This document shows, one piece after another, positions 54,240 to 64,000 of a stretch of DNA of 64,000 nucleotides. Within the stretch, counting starts at the first letter, position 1, and every line of letters starts with the position of its first letter. Source of the stretch: Paguma larvata (taxonomy: Eukaryota > Chordata > Mammalia > Carnivora > Viverridae); assembly GCA_030068075.1 (NCBI GenBank), contig CM057834.1, positions 90,227,119 through 90,291,118 of the forward strand, given 5' to 3'. The notes under the pieces were generated by a model. That model was not told the DNA's origin. It ran no database searches and worked only from the letters and a program-made list of their open reading frames with translations. Both the position numbers and the translations under genes were made by a program.

Positions 54240-54485
54240 TGCATAACAAATATTTGTTGAGTACCTACTGTGTGCTGGTGCTGGAATGATAGCAACCATT
54301 TGTCGTGTGCTTGCTGTGCTCTGGGCACTATAGTGAGTGCCTTGTGCACAATTTCACTGTTCCTCCTGATAATGCTTACGTTACATATTGCCCTGTTATC
54401 GAAACCGAGGCACACAGAGATTAAATTATTTGGTTAGGGTTACACAGGTGGGGTGGAAGCAGGATTTCCACTCCCAGACAGTGAC
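54240..54485 (-). repeat. MIR with adjoining L2-like terminus
   Basis: 54240-54287 reads CAAATATTTGTTGAGTACC-TACTGTGTGC (L2 end). 54288-54485 reads GCAACCATTTGTCGTGTGC, TGGGCACTATAGTGAGTGC, CCGAGGCACACAGAGATTA and GGGTTACACAGGTGGGG, a reversed MIR. Confidence 0.75.
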
Positions 54486-54526
54486 CATGAAATGATGTAT
54501 TTCATAGTTGTATTTCATTTCAGCGA

Positions 54527-54612
54527 CTCACTCATTCATTCACAAATGTTTCCTGAGAGCCTGCTAGGTGCCGGCCACACTACAAGGCACTGAATTAAAG
54601 AGTGAAACCCTG
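54527..54612 (-). mobile_element. L2 3' fragment
   Basis: CACTCATTCATTCACAAATG, TTTCCTGAGAGCCTGCTAGG, TGCCGGCCACACTAC: a reversed L2 terminus. 54613-55032 has no named repeat or gene. Confidence 0.7.
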
Positions 54613-55032
54613 ACTAGCTGCTGCCAGAGAGACTATTAATAGTGATACACAGAAAGTTTCAGACTCCATGTACCCTGCTGGTGATGAGGGTGTTAGGAAT
54701 GCCAACCCCAGAACCCAGAGGAGAAGCAGGTTTGGTTGCAGGGTCTCATCAGCAGTAACCAGTGAGGACCGTGCTACCTCCCGGTGGCACAGGATGCAAC
54801 AGAGGATGACCTGAGCAGAAGGAGCAGGGACAGATGAGGACGGAAGAAATGGCAGCCATGTCGGCCGAGGGAGGAGGAATTCGCGATTAGCTTCTAGTTT
54901 GCTCTACATAATTACATGTAAATTCTATCCCAAAGCAAAGATAGTCATTTTCAATTAATTCTTTTGTTCTCTTCATTAGATGCTAGGTAAAATACTCCTT
55001 GAGGTATTGTTACGGGAGATTTGCACAAATTT

Positions 55033-55033
55033 T

Positions 55034-55092
<59 letters not shown>
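55033..55092. repeat. Compound microsatellite (TG)13(AG)17
   Basis: 26 bases of TG at 55033-55058 followed without a break by 34 bases of AG to 55092. Likely highly polymorphic. Confidence 0.97.
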
Positions 55093-55093
<1 letters not shown>

Positions 55094-55111
55094 CAAATCC
55101 TATAAGGTGGA

Positions 55112-55235
55112 CTATAAGTAAGCTCTCTGAAGGCAAGAGCCACGTCATATATGAATCTGTCCCCAGTGCCCAGCACCATGTGTGACAAGGAGTAGATACT
55201 CAATAAATGTTTCCTTCTTGAACTGGATGAATACT
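55112..55235 (+). mobile_element. L2 3' end
   Basis: GGACTATAAGTAAGCTCTCT, GAAGGCAAGAGCCACG, CCCAGTGCCCAGCACC and ATACTCAATAAATGTTTCC match the L2 terminus well. Confidence 0.75.
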
Positions 55236-55373
55236 GTGCAAAGTGTTACGGAAACAGAACAGAACAAATCACTTACTGCTTGACCTCCTCTTCCCAAACC
55301 TTTCCGCCTGGGTGTTTGCGAAAGGCTGCACTGAGGAGAGATCTTTGAGTCAGATCTTCAAGAATGGACTGTG

Positions 55374-55595
55374 CGGGCGCCTGGGTGGCTCAGTCGGTTA
55401 AGTGGCCAACTTTGGCTCAGGTCATGATTTCACAGTCTGTGAGTTTGAGCCCCGCGTCGGGCTCTGTGCTGCCGGCTCAGAGCCTGGAGCCTGCTTCAGA
55501 TTCTGTATCTCCCTCTCTGTCTGCCCTTCCCCTGCTCATACTCTGTCTCTATGTCTCTCAAAAATAAATAAATGCTAAAAAAAAATTAAAAAAAA
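55374..55595 (+). mobile_element. Young-looking carnivore SINE with perfect TSD
   Basis: Forward copy near consensus: GGGCGCCTGGGTGGCTCAGT-CGG A box, GAGTTTGAGCCCCGCGTCGG, CTCAGAGCCTGGAGCCTGC, and an A-rich tail. AAGAATGGACTGTG is duplicated exactly at 55360-55373 and 55596-55609. Confidence 0.96.
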
Positions 55596-55926
55596 AAGAA
55601 TGGACTGTGGTCACACTTGAGGACCTGGGAATAGGGAAGAAGACAGCCTATCTCATGTGAAAATTACAACCCCAACGACCTGTAAATCTAATTTGAGGAT
55701 GTATGACAATGACTTAGGCCTGGAATCTTTTTTTCACCCCTGAATGCCAACCCCAATCAATCCACAATGATTGCCTGATTTTATGTCGAGGAAAGGATTT
55801 GGAAGTGCCCTCTTAACATATTTGATGTGATGGCCATGCTTGCCATGGTGTGGGAGAGGTGCTGGTGGTATTTGTATCACACATGGGCCATCCCGGTTTT
55901 AAGTATCTGGGCTTCTAAAGAAAACC

Positions 55927-56103
55927 ATCTGTGAGTTCAAGCCCCATGTCGGGCTCTGTGCTGACAGCTCGGAGCCTGGAGCCTGCTTCGGATTCTGTGT
56001 CTCCCTCTCTCTCTGCCCTTCTCTCCTGCTTATGCTCTGTCTCTATGTCTCAAAGATAAATAAACGTTAAAAAAAGAATTTAAAAAAAAAAAAAGAAAAA
56101 GAA
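55927..56103 (+). mobile_element. 5'-truncated felid SINE with TSD
   Basis: Begins within the B box (CTGTGAGTTCAAGCCCC) and lacks the tRNA head; the body is near consensus (GGGCTCTGTGCTGACAGCTC, CTTCGGATTCTGTGTCTCCC). AAAGAAAACC flanks it at 55917-55926 and 56104-56113, so the truncation occurred at insertion. It has lost the A box. Confidence 0.93.
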
Positions 56104-56113
56104 AAAGAAAACC

Positions 56114-57775
56114 CCCACTCCTTCCTTTTGCCTCCTCCCTGTCACTAAGGGGAGGCAGGTTCATGGTTAAGGGGGCTGGGCAGCATGTTTGGTGCCAAGG
56201 GCACAAGGGCAGGGACCACGCAGGTGAGAGAACTGGTTCTCTACTTTTTCATCCAGGTTCTCCATCAAAAAAGACTTTCTTAGGCTGATGGTGTAGAAAA
56301 ATAGGCTTTGAAGAGATTGTAGGGGAGATGTTCTCTTTAAAAGCTAATCAGTGAGGAACTATGCATCAGGGAGGACCTAGAATCAGATATTTTCATACTT
56401 TCCACTTTGTTATAACGCCTAATCATTTCTTCTAAGGTTGTTGAGGTATGAGCTGAACTAAAAAGTTTAAATTTCTAGATTACTTAAGCTTTCTGCTAGA
56501 ACTTAAACACAGCATCAGACAAATCTATTGGAAATAACTTGAATTGTTTGTGAGGCTTTCTTCCTCCTTAAGGAGCCTCTCGTACCTGTCATTAAGATAC
56601 GGTTGGTGATACGCTGTTGTCATCCTAAGGTCAAGTATTGTTTTGCTGTAGTGCAGTTATGTCCCCAAAGGTCATTGGGATGCTTGCTTGCCCCTCACTA
56701 AATGGTCCCAGGTCGTTCTGGCTTTTGAGATCCTAGATCTTGATTTTGTTTTCCTGCGTCCTATTTCGATACCAGGGGACCACCTTATGGTCAGTTTATC
56801 TGCTTTTTGCCGTACTTTTTGTCGTATAATTTTCTGTGGCCTCCAAAGTCCCATAATTAAGCCTGTTGACTTTTGTCTAAAGGAAGCAGCACCAGGCCTG
56901 ATCGAAGGCCCGAGGGACTTTTATTCCAATGACTAAAGAATGCGCACTTTGTATGTATGGGTGTTCGGGCTTGCCCCCGAAAACTCTTCTCACCTACTTT
57001 TGGCTTCTCAGCTGGCTTTTCCTTGTCAGCGAGGCTGTGTAAGGGAGCAGGTAAGTGAGGCGTAACTGGGCTGTACGAGATTTGCTGATTTTACTTAAAC
57101 TTAACACCACTGGTCTAGAGAGTAAGACTCGAGGCTGGAAAGCTTCGGGTCTTTCGTTTCTTAGATCAACAGTTGTATCAAGGTCCGATATGATAAAAGT
57201 TAATAACCTACCCTGAAGGGTTAGTGTCAATTTAGTGGCGGAATTTGCCAAAAGGAAACATTTTCGAAAAAGGGCATTTTGATTAATTAAACTTTTTGTT
57301 TCGTTTTGGGAGACAGAGGGTCAGGAAAGGTTTTCTGATAAAAAATCATCATCCACGATGGTTCCTAATATTAGCAGCTGGCGAGTCCTTCATCATGGAC
57401 ACAATGTGCTGCTGCTGTAATGTGCAATGTCACTTGCAGCTAATCCCTTTATTGATTTTTTTTTTCCCCTCTGAATTTGCTGACAGCAGAAGATTAGGTC
57501 TAGAGAAATAGTTGCCGTTCAGGTTCTATTTGACAATATTTAGAACTTAAAGTGACCTTTCACAGAGAAAAGGCAGCATGGAGTGGGATTTAAGTGGTGC
57601 AGGACAGGGTGCTATTAAGGGCAAGGTAGGAGGGGATGCATTTTTAATGCTAGTGTCAGGGCAGGCCATCCTGGGCAAGTGTCCTTTGTCCTTAGGGCCA
57701 CGTGAGAGCCCAGTGCCCGGCCGATCCTTGGCTTTGCTGCAAAGGAGATGAAGTTTGACTTTGTCCTGTTAAGCC
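56114..57775. other. Repeat-poor stretch, no gene seen
   Basis: About 1.66 kb with no repeat I recognise. 57385-57530 has a short CTG run, TAATCCC and GATTAG homeodomain-like sites, and T-rich spacers. No splice-bounded frame. Confidence 0.4.
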
Positions 57776-57978
57776 TTTTTTTTTTTTTTTTTTAAGTTTA
57801 TTTATTTATTTATTTTGAGAGAACGCGAGCAAGGAGGGGCAGAGAGAGAGAGTCCCAAGCTGCTCACCACTGTCAGCATGGAGCCCGACGAGGGGCTCAA
57901 ACCCACGAACTGTGAGAGCATGATCCAAACTGAAATCAGGAGTTGGACGCTCCACCAGCTGAGCCACCCAGACTCCCC
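57776..57978 (-). mobile_element. Carnivore SINE, CAGGAGTTGG variant
   Basis: Starts with a run of 18 T, TTTATTTATTTATTTATTTT, then GAGGGGCAGAGAG, CTGTCAGCATGGAGCCC, AAATCAGGAGTTGGACGC and CACCCAGACTCCCC. Confidence 0.9.
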
Positions 57979-58619
57979 GGGCTGTTCAGTCTTGAATGTA
58001 CTTCATTCTCCCTTCCCTAACCCTCTCCCACAGTCCCTTTGTCTCTCTTGGCCTCGCTGGTGTTGTCCAAAGCTTCCCCTGTACATTCCACGCAGGCTGT
58101 CCACCTTGAGTGCCCTGTGCTTCTGCACCACCTCCCCCTCCTCCATTTTTTAAGAGGAAAGCAATATGACTGGGATGTAATAGCCCGTGGTCCTGAACTG
58201 TCAATGAATTTAAGCCTTTGAAACAATAGCGACTTTTTTTCCTTTATGCTTACTATAGGTCAAAATGGTAGAGGGAGAGAATTGGTAGATGTGGTTTAAC
58301 AAAATAAGAATCGAAATAAAATACAAATACATATATGCAAAAGCATGACATTCATTCCAGTCCTATCTCAACTCTGCAGTCTGCTTCTGATGGTCACCCT
58401 CTCTTCGTTCCCTTAGTCACGTTTGTGGGGACAAAATTCATATGCCACTGGTAGCCTTACTATGTCAACCTGAGCTTGCATTAGACTTGGTCATATTTTA
58501 GGTATTATTTCACCAGGATATATTCAAATCCAAGTGGTGGGTATTATTTGAAGTATTATCTTTTTACTTTTCAGTATCGCCTGGCAGAGGACGGTGGCAT
58601 CTGCATTAATTCCTAATTG
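57979..58619. other. Non-repetitive stretch
   Basis: Short frames on both strands near 58000-58220 without recognisable products. No named repeat. Confidence 0.4.
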
Positions 58620-58735
58620 CATAGTTACTAGCTTGACTCGTCACCTAATTCGGGTCCTTAGTTTCCTTATATGAAATGAGAAATGTGACCAGAGGTCTCT
58701 AACATCACCTCCAATGGTAAAATTACAGGTTTTAT
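58620..58735 (+). repeat. MIR3-like fragment
   Basis: GCATAGTTACTAGCTTGAC, AATTCGGGTCCTTAGTTTCC, ATGAAATGAGAAATGTGACC and AGAGGTCTCTAACATCACC resemble the MIR3 core and tail. Confidence 0.5.
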
Positions 58736-58809
58736 TGTGCCCTGCCCTCTGTTGCTTCTCAGTCTCCTTCCAGGAGGCCCTGAGAGAAAATTCTACCACC
58801 ATCCATCCA

Positions 58810-58915
58810 CCCACCATCCAGCTCTCATTTACTATAGGCTAGTGAAGTGTATAGGGTAGGATGATGAGCATTTAAAGACTTTCGAAGGCGTGGTCCTCTT
58901 CCTAGGGCATTTAGA
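58810..58915 (-). mobile_element. L2 3' fragment
   Basis: CATTTACTATAGGCTAGTG, then GGTAGGATGATGAGCA and GGCGTGGTCCTCTTCC weakly follow the reversed L2 end. Confidence 0.4.
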
Positions 58916-59017
58916 TATTAGTTTTCGAGACAAAATTAGATGTATAAAATAGCCAGAGGTCAGACACACATACAAGTTTGTGTCATCACAACAATGTGCT
59001 TATAAACAAATCTTTAC

Positions 59018-59092
59018 ATGTATGGTTAGACTATAAGCTCTTTGAGGCCTTAACACATAGTAAGTTCTTGACACATGGTTGTTGAAGCTCAT
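59018..59092 (+). mobile_element. L2 3' end
   Basis: GGTTAGACTATAAGCTCTTT-GAGGCC, AACACATAGTAAGTTC and ATGGTTGTTGAAG match a shortened L2 terminus. Confidence 0.65.
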
Positions 59093-60639
59093 GATAAAGT
59101 ATGTACAGTGGGAATATGTAATCTGGGGGGCACTGGTGTAGAGAGCTGATCATAGAAGGCTCTTTTTCAAATTTATAGTGACCGTGAGTTCAGGTTCACA
59201 GCCAGGAGCTGGTAGCAGGAACCATGGCCATGTGTGCCCTTCCTCTGTCACTGGTTCTTGAGTCTGGTCCTTGAATGCTTAAGGACCATGCTGACTGGTA
59301 TCTGCCATTTCCTAAAACTCTTGGCAATTCTTCCTCCCTGGGCAGTGAGCCTTTCCATGATCCACCATCCCCTTCCCTCGAATCCTGGTGTTGCTGACTG
59401 CCCAACTAGGAGGTTCATCTCGACCCGAAGTGTCCTGCTTCCAGGGTGTACCCTCCAGCTTAGACCCCTAGCTTAACCAACGACATTGGTATTTGGACTT
59501 CATGATTCTCATTCAGGGCTAGACCTGGAGTTGGCTAGTTTTTCTCAGTCCGGCCTGTCTATTTCTCGGTGCATACTGTTCCCTATTAGCTTACATCTGA
59601 GGTCCTCATGCCTTGAAGCTGGACCTGCAAGAATTAAAATATTGAGAAAATTAGGACTTCGGAATTTTGGAGTCCTCGAAATTCAGGATTCTGTCCTGGA
59701 CGTTAGGAGAGAGTCATGCCTGCTATGCATTGGCCTCAAGACACCATGACTAAGAAGACCTTCATAATTAAGGACACATTCTTTGAAGCCAGGAAGGTTT
59801 TTGGACTCTTCTTATTGGGTTTAGGTCCAATTCCAGGCCATGGGCTCTTTGGAATCACACAAGGAATGGAAAAGAGGTGCGTCACCTGGCTGGAAAGAGT
59901 TAGTGGGAGAAACCGAGAGGTGGAATGATATAGGTGTTGGCATTGACTGGTCCGCTTGTTGAAATGGTGTTCACCAAGACCTGGAAGTAAGTCAGTGAAG
60001 TAACACTGTAGTCCTCGACGCTATCAAAGCCTGCATTTGTCACCTATCCGGAGCCTTTTATTGGAGAGTTCCATGTGTGTGAATGAAGGAGTTGTACCTT
60101 AACTGGCGGAAGTTCCTTCTCATCAAAACAATGTTGACTCTTAGTCCTGCAAGTTGTAAGTCTGGGGGTATAAGAGCTGTGCACTTGCTGGCCGCCTCTC
60201 AGACTTCAAATCTTGCACAGTGTGGGGCTCAATGAACGAAGGATGGTAGAAAACTGTTCTTAACCGTTGGTGCCTTTGTAGCTCACCCTGTTGTCAACAT
60301 GCTTCCTCCCAAATTCTTTTGCTTTGCCCTTCATTTTCAGAAATGCACATGGAATTAACTTAGTAAATGGTCAAAAGTAGTGCTTTAAGTCAAACTTTTC
60401 ATTCTCCCAAAAGGTCTGGGATTGGAATCCTTTGTGTTACACTCAACCAACAGTTCTTTGCTAGGTGTTAGATATGTAGAGAAGTATCATTTTCTGATTT
60501 CAAACATTTGGAAGTTCCTATTTATATCATAACCATTGATAGTATGTAATGTAACTGAGCCAAATAGATCTGTGTTTACTAATGCAATCTTTCCTGAGAC
60601 TTTATTTCCAGTTTTCTTCCTCCTCCTCTTCCCTGCCCC
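59093..60639. other. Repeat-poor stretch, no gene seen
   Basis: About 1.5 kb with no dispersed repeat I recognise. Open frames up to 87 codons (59486-59749) have no domain signature. Confidence 0.4.
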
Positions 60640-60720
60640 GCTTCCTAAATCACACTGTAAACTGCCGAGACTGTATTCACTTTCTCCTCCAGCATCCAGT
60701 GCAGTGCCTGATACCTGATT
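60640..60720 (+). mobile_element. L2 3' fragment
   Basis: TGTAAACTGCCGAGACTG, CCAGCATCCAGTGCAGTG and CCTGATACCTGATTAC resemble the L2 tail, running into the AT-rich block. Confidence 0.4.
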
Positions 60721-60955
60721 ACATGAATAATATGTTATTATATATATAATGTGTATATATTATACACTAATATGTATAAATTATATACACAAAATATATG
60801 TGATTATTCATATAATCACTACACTAATATGTGTACACTAATCAATACACTAATATATATAAATTATATACACAAAATATATGTGATTATTCATATAATC
60901 ACATGAATAACATATCTGTATTTATTATATATATAATATATATATCTCCATGCAT
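60721..60955. repeat. AT-rich block with 56-bp duplicated unit
   Basis: Two 56-bp units, 60764-60819 and 60847-60902, match at 55 of 56 bases (period 83). Each ends in GTGATTATTCATATAATCAC, itself nearly palindromic. ACATGAATAA at 60721 and 60901 suggests a third, partial unit. Flanked by TATATATA runs. Confidence 0.92.
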
Positions 60956-63559
60956 AATAACATGGATCATTGTGAACATCTGTGATTCTGATGTTTGATA
61001 ACCAAGAGAATTTTCCTGACAGTGACATGTTCTAAGCTGAGGGTTGTGGGTTTGTCCAAATGCTGGCCTCCTCACTGCACGGAGCAGCCAGTTTTGGCCT
61101 CCGCAAAGGACCCTCACCTTCGGACATGATGAAATCAGTCCTCTGGTGTCAGCCTCCAGCTGGATGGTCCTCCCAGCTGGAATCCTCTCACTAATGCTTT
61201 TTGGAAAGCCTTTCCTTCACTTGGAGGGATTCAGCCAAAGGGGAGATATTTTTTATGGATTTCTTGGGGGGTGTCCCACAAGGTCTGCTGCAGAACAGCA
61301 CAGACTGTTAGCCATCAGTAATGAGAAGGGCAGTTTGTTGGGACACAGGTCATAGAGTGAGATTCTGAAGAGCATGTTTCTCCTCCATTGTCTTGCATGG
61401 TATTTTGCACAGTTGTTTAGTAAGTGTTGACTGAACTGTACCTGGTTGGAGTGAGTACCAGAGCCATACCCGCTGTACTGCCTCACTTCCAGTATTAAGC
61501 ATGGGTTCAGTTGTTCTGATTCTCACAGTCTTTATTCCCCTGCTATTGTTCTTTAGGGACCCTCCAGTACCTCCCAGTGGGTTTAGGAAGTCCACAGGGG
61601 TGTCTCATGTATGTTTCTAAATGTTGTTTCTTGGCTACTTGGAGGGCTCTGATATTTCCTACAGAATGCATCAAGATCTGTCTTCTCTGCCGGTGACACC
61701 TCCCATTGGCCTTTTCTGGTCCCCTGCTAGGGTCTCTTGCCTATCTCCACGTCTGATGTGGGGGAGTGCCTGCTCTCCTGGTCTGTTCTAGATGTGGGCT
61801 GGTCCAGCTTGCTGCCTTACTCTGACTTCCCAGGAGCCTGGCTCTTGCTTGTCATTTCATTAGAAAGGAAAGAATTGCTCCCTCTGTTTCATGGGTCACC
61901 AATCCAAGCTGCCTTGTATGGGGGGAGAGGAGGGAGCAATGTCTTACAGAGACTTTTGGCAATTGGCATTTCTATTTATTTTGTTACACCTCTCTTTCCT
62001 CGGGCTCTGGCATAAATCCCTGGGGCCAGGAGCCGAGGGACTTGAGAACAACACATCCTGCTGCGTTTGGAGTCACCTTTACCTCATTCTCATTCGTAGT
62101 CTTTGGACCAAGCTCTGCACAGTGACTTTCTCTTTGGATGAATGTTTTCTCCATCTACTTGGTCTTTGGTGCACATGAACTAATAGAAGACCCAGAGAGG
62201 GAAAGCGATAGATAATCCTGGGACTAGACTGCAGATACTCTGAATTCCACTCAGCACCTCTTGCTCTGAGCTGCGAGTGCCCTACTGACCCTCTCGACGT
62301 GCCCAGACAGGTCTAAAACCCCAGGCAGTCATGGTTCAGTCTTGTGATGGGACTTTCAGTGCTTTTTCTGGGGAGTGTGTATTTAACATGTCATTCAGAG
62401 CCTTACACAGAGCAGGGCTCCATAGATGGCCTTAATTACAATATTCCTATGGACTTTGGTTCTCGATCAGTTTCTCCTGAGAATTCTTTCCTTCTGAAAC
62501 TTTTATTTCTTGAAACCTTTTGATCCTTAATAACGTGGTCTTCTTTCCTGTCCACTGTGACTTGATACTATAAAAAAAAAATCAGGGTTGGGGGGGGTAT
62601 GTGTGTGTTGGGGTGAGGGGAGAAAGCCATCATCAAGGAGTCAGAGTGACAGGTTGAGCTCGTGGTCAAAGAGTCACGGTCATGAGTAGGAAAGCAGAGT
62701 TCATTCGAAGAGCCCAGCCTGGTGGCTAGGAGGGTGGTGCCAATAGCGGTGGTCTAGAGGAGCTGGGTTTTGGAAACTGGATCCCTTTTCAAGGTACCAG
62801 GAGTGTTTTAGGCTGGCTGGCTTGGCTTCCAGGAATGCACAAAGACAACTCAAGGAGAGGGGTTCATTGGAAGGATACACCTCAGCTGGGAAGGGGAAGA
62901 ACTGGGGCGGTACAGGTCTTCCCCTCCCTCTCCAGGTTTCTGCTGCTTCCTCACCTCTTTTCCCCCAGCTTCCCCACGGCCTGTCTCCCTCCTAACTTTA
63001 CCTTGCCTTTTATTTTATTCTGGTTTCTTGGGACCAGCTTGGTCTCATGACACCTTTTCAACTGCATTCTTTCAATGCTTCTGGTGTCCTTTCCAGTTGA
63101 GGGAGGATTCCATTGGCTCAGTATCTTGTGCTGGGCCCTTGTCCCTGGCGGCCCAGGATTGGCTGTTGCCCAGTAGAGGGTCACGTGGTTTAGCACATCT
63201 TGTTTGAGTAGCAGAGATGACAAGTGAAGCTCCTCTTAGAATGCAAGGCTCTAAGGAAGGATTTCTCTGGGTTCTAGGAGATAGAGCTAGGAGAACCATC
63301 ACAAAGGTGGTCTCCTGATTCCACCAGGCAGGGAGTAGCCTCACCAGGGGCTTCTGATGTGGGGTGTGCTCGCTTCAAGGGCTCCTGCCTCTGCAGCGTG
63401 TTGAGGAGTCACTGAGGATCACATGCATGGAAGCATCACGAGTCCCCTTGGATAGCACAGAGACTTTATCTTCTAGACGCACTTCTTTGATGTTTATAAA
63501 ATGACTCTTCATACATGAACTCATGTTGTTTCTGTGTTGTGTGTAATGGCCAAATCCAT
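60956..63559. other. Repeat-poor stretch, no gene seen
   Basis: About 2.6 kb with no SINE or L1, the longest SINE-free run at this end. Frames up to 103 codons (61044-61355) lack recognisable domains. A9, G8 and TGTGTG runs lie at 62570-62620. Confidence 0.4.
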
Positions 63560-63670
63560 TTTCACCTTCATGCACCTCAACTCCTTAGGTCTTTGCCACA
63601 GCCCTGTGGTGTAGAAGTTCTGGTTGGCATTTTAGGTATGTGGTAACTGAGTCAGGGGCCAAGTTGAGAG
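63560..63670 (-). repeat. MIR SINE fragment
   Basis: CACAGCCCTGTGGTGTAG, TTTTAGGTATGTGGTAACTG and AGTTGAGAGACTTAGGAC fit a reversed MIR. 63671-64000 has a faint L2-like AGCTTACATTCTAGTTAGG near 63785 and nothing else. Confidence 0.5.
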
Positions 63671-64000
63671 ACTTAGGACTAGGCATTCTGGCATCCATTC
63701 CCGCCCCTCTTTACCCATGCGTCATACATCTGTATGCAGAGCATTGTGCATCCCTAGGTGTTACGAGGAGATAAAAAAGAAATAAGCTTACATTCTAGTT
63801 AGGATTAGCTGCAAACAACATCCATTAAGACAGTCATTTGAGAGCTGATTGCTGTGTGCTGGTGATTGTGACCTTGAAGTACTCACACAAGAGGACACAC
63901 AAAAATTACAGGCTGCCTCGAAATTCTGGGATGCGCTGTAGATTGAAGATAAGCCTAGAGAGAATCAAGGTCACGTACTTGTCCAAACCAGGCAACCCTG

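Noticed and set aside
60764..60902. Repeats at 83-bp period as a CRISPR array
   Set aside because: Two AT-rich units in a mammalian genome, no spacer-repeat pattern and no cas genes.
1..64000. Bacterial or phage features (operons, insertion sequences, ribosome binding sites)
   Set aside because: The SINE, L1, L2, MIR and MaLR content is exclusively mammalian; no prokaryotic gene density is present.

Overview
This window is vertebrate, specifically carnivoran and most likely felid, nuclear DNA. The diagnosis rests on 34 recognisable copies of the carnivore tRNA-Lys-derived SINE. Most have the long form whose body reads GGGCTCTGTGCTGACAGCTC, the arrangement typical of cat-family SINEs. Two carnivore-type L1 3' ends (4706-4865 and 45010-45775) agree. 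All family names come from recognising consensus sequence by eye; no alignment or database search was run.

I found no protein-coding exon, RNA gene or complete autonomous transposon that I can defend. The window reads as intron or intergenic DNA built from layers of dispersed repeats. The oldest layer is MIR and L2, including three long L2 bodies (1975-4165, 30400-31765, 31766-33045). In two of these the reverse-transcriptase active-site motif can still be read, but mutated. Next come ancient L1 3' ends and MaLR-type LTRs, then the carnivore SINEs, many with target-site duplications (TSDs).

Layout: 1-9.3 kb is SINE-dense around a long L2. 9.3-14.2 kb is mostly non-repetitive, with a 12-bp perfect hairpin, an AP-1/MAF-like palindrome cluster and a MIR. 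14.2-19 kb has stacked SINEs. 19-28 kb has one MaLR LTR and three L1 tails. 28-36 kb is MIR- and L2-rich, with two L2 bodies each split by a MaLR LTR. 36-45 kb has an L1 tail, a deep nest (L2 split by an L1 that is itself split by an LTR-like element and capped by a SINE) and a GC-rich stretch with the longest open frame. 45-58 kb mixes L1, MIR and the youngest-looking SINEs. 58-64 kb is repeat-poor apart from an AT-rich duplicated block.

Retroelement orientation is skewed: 26 of 34 SINEs and 8 of 9 L1 segments lie on the minus strand. Since intronic retroelements tend to persist antisense to their host gene, this weakly suggests a plus-strand transcription unit across the window. No undescribed biological system is evident; the best second looks are the nested insertions, the unidentified LTR-like insert, the hairpins and palindromes, and the GC-rich block.
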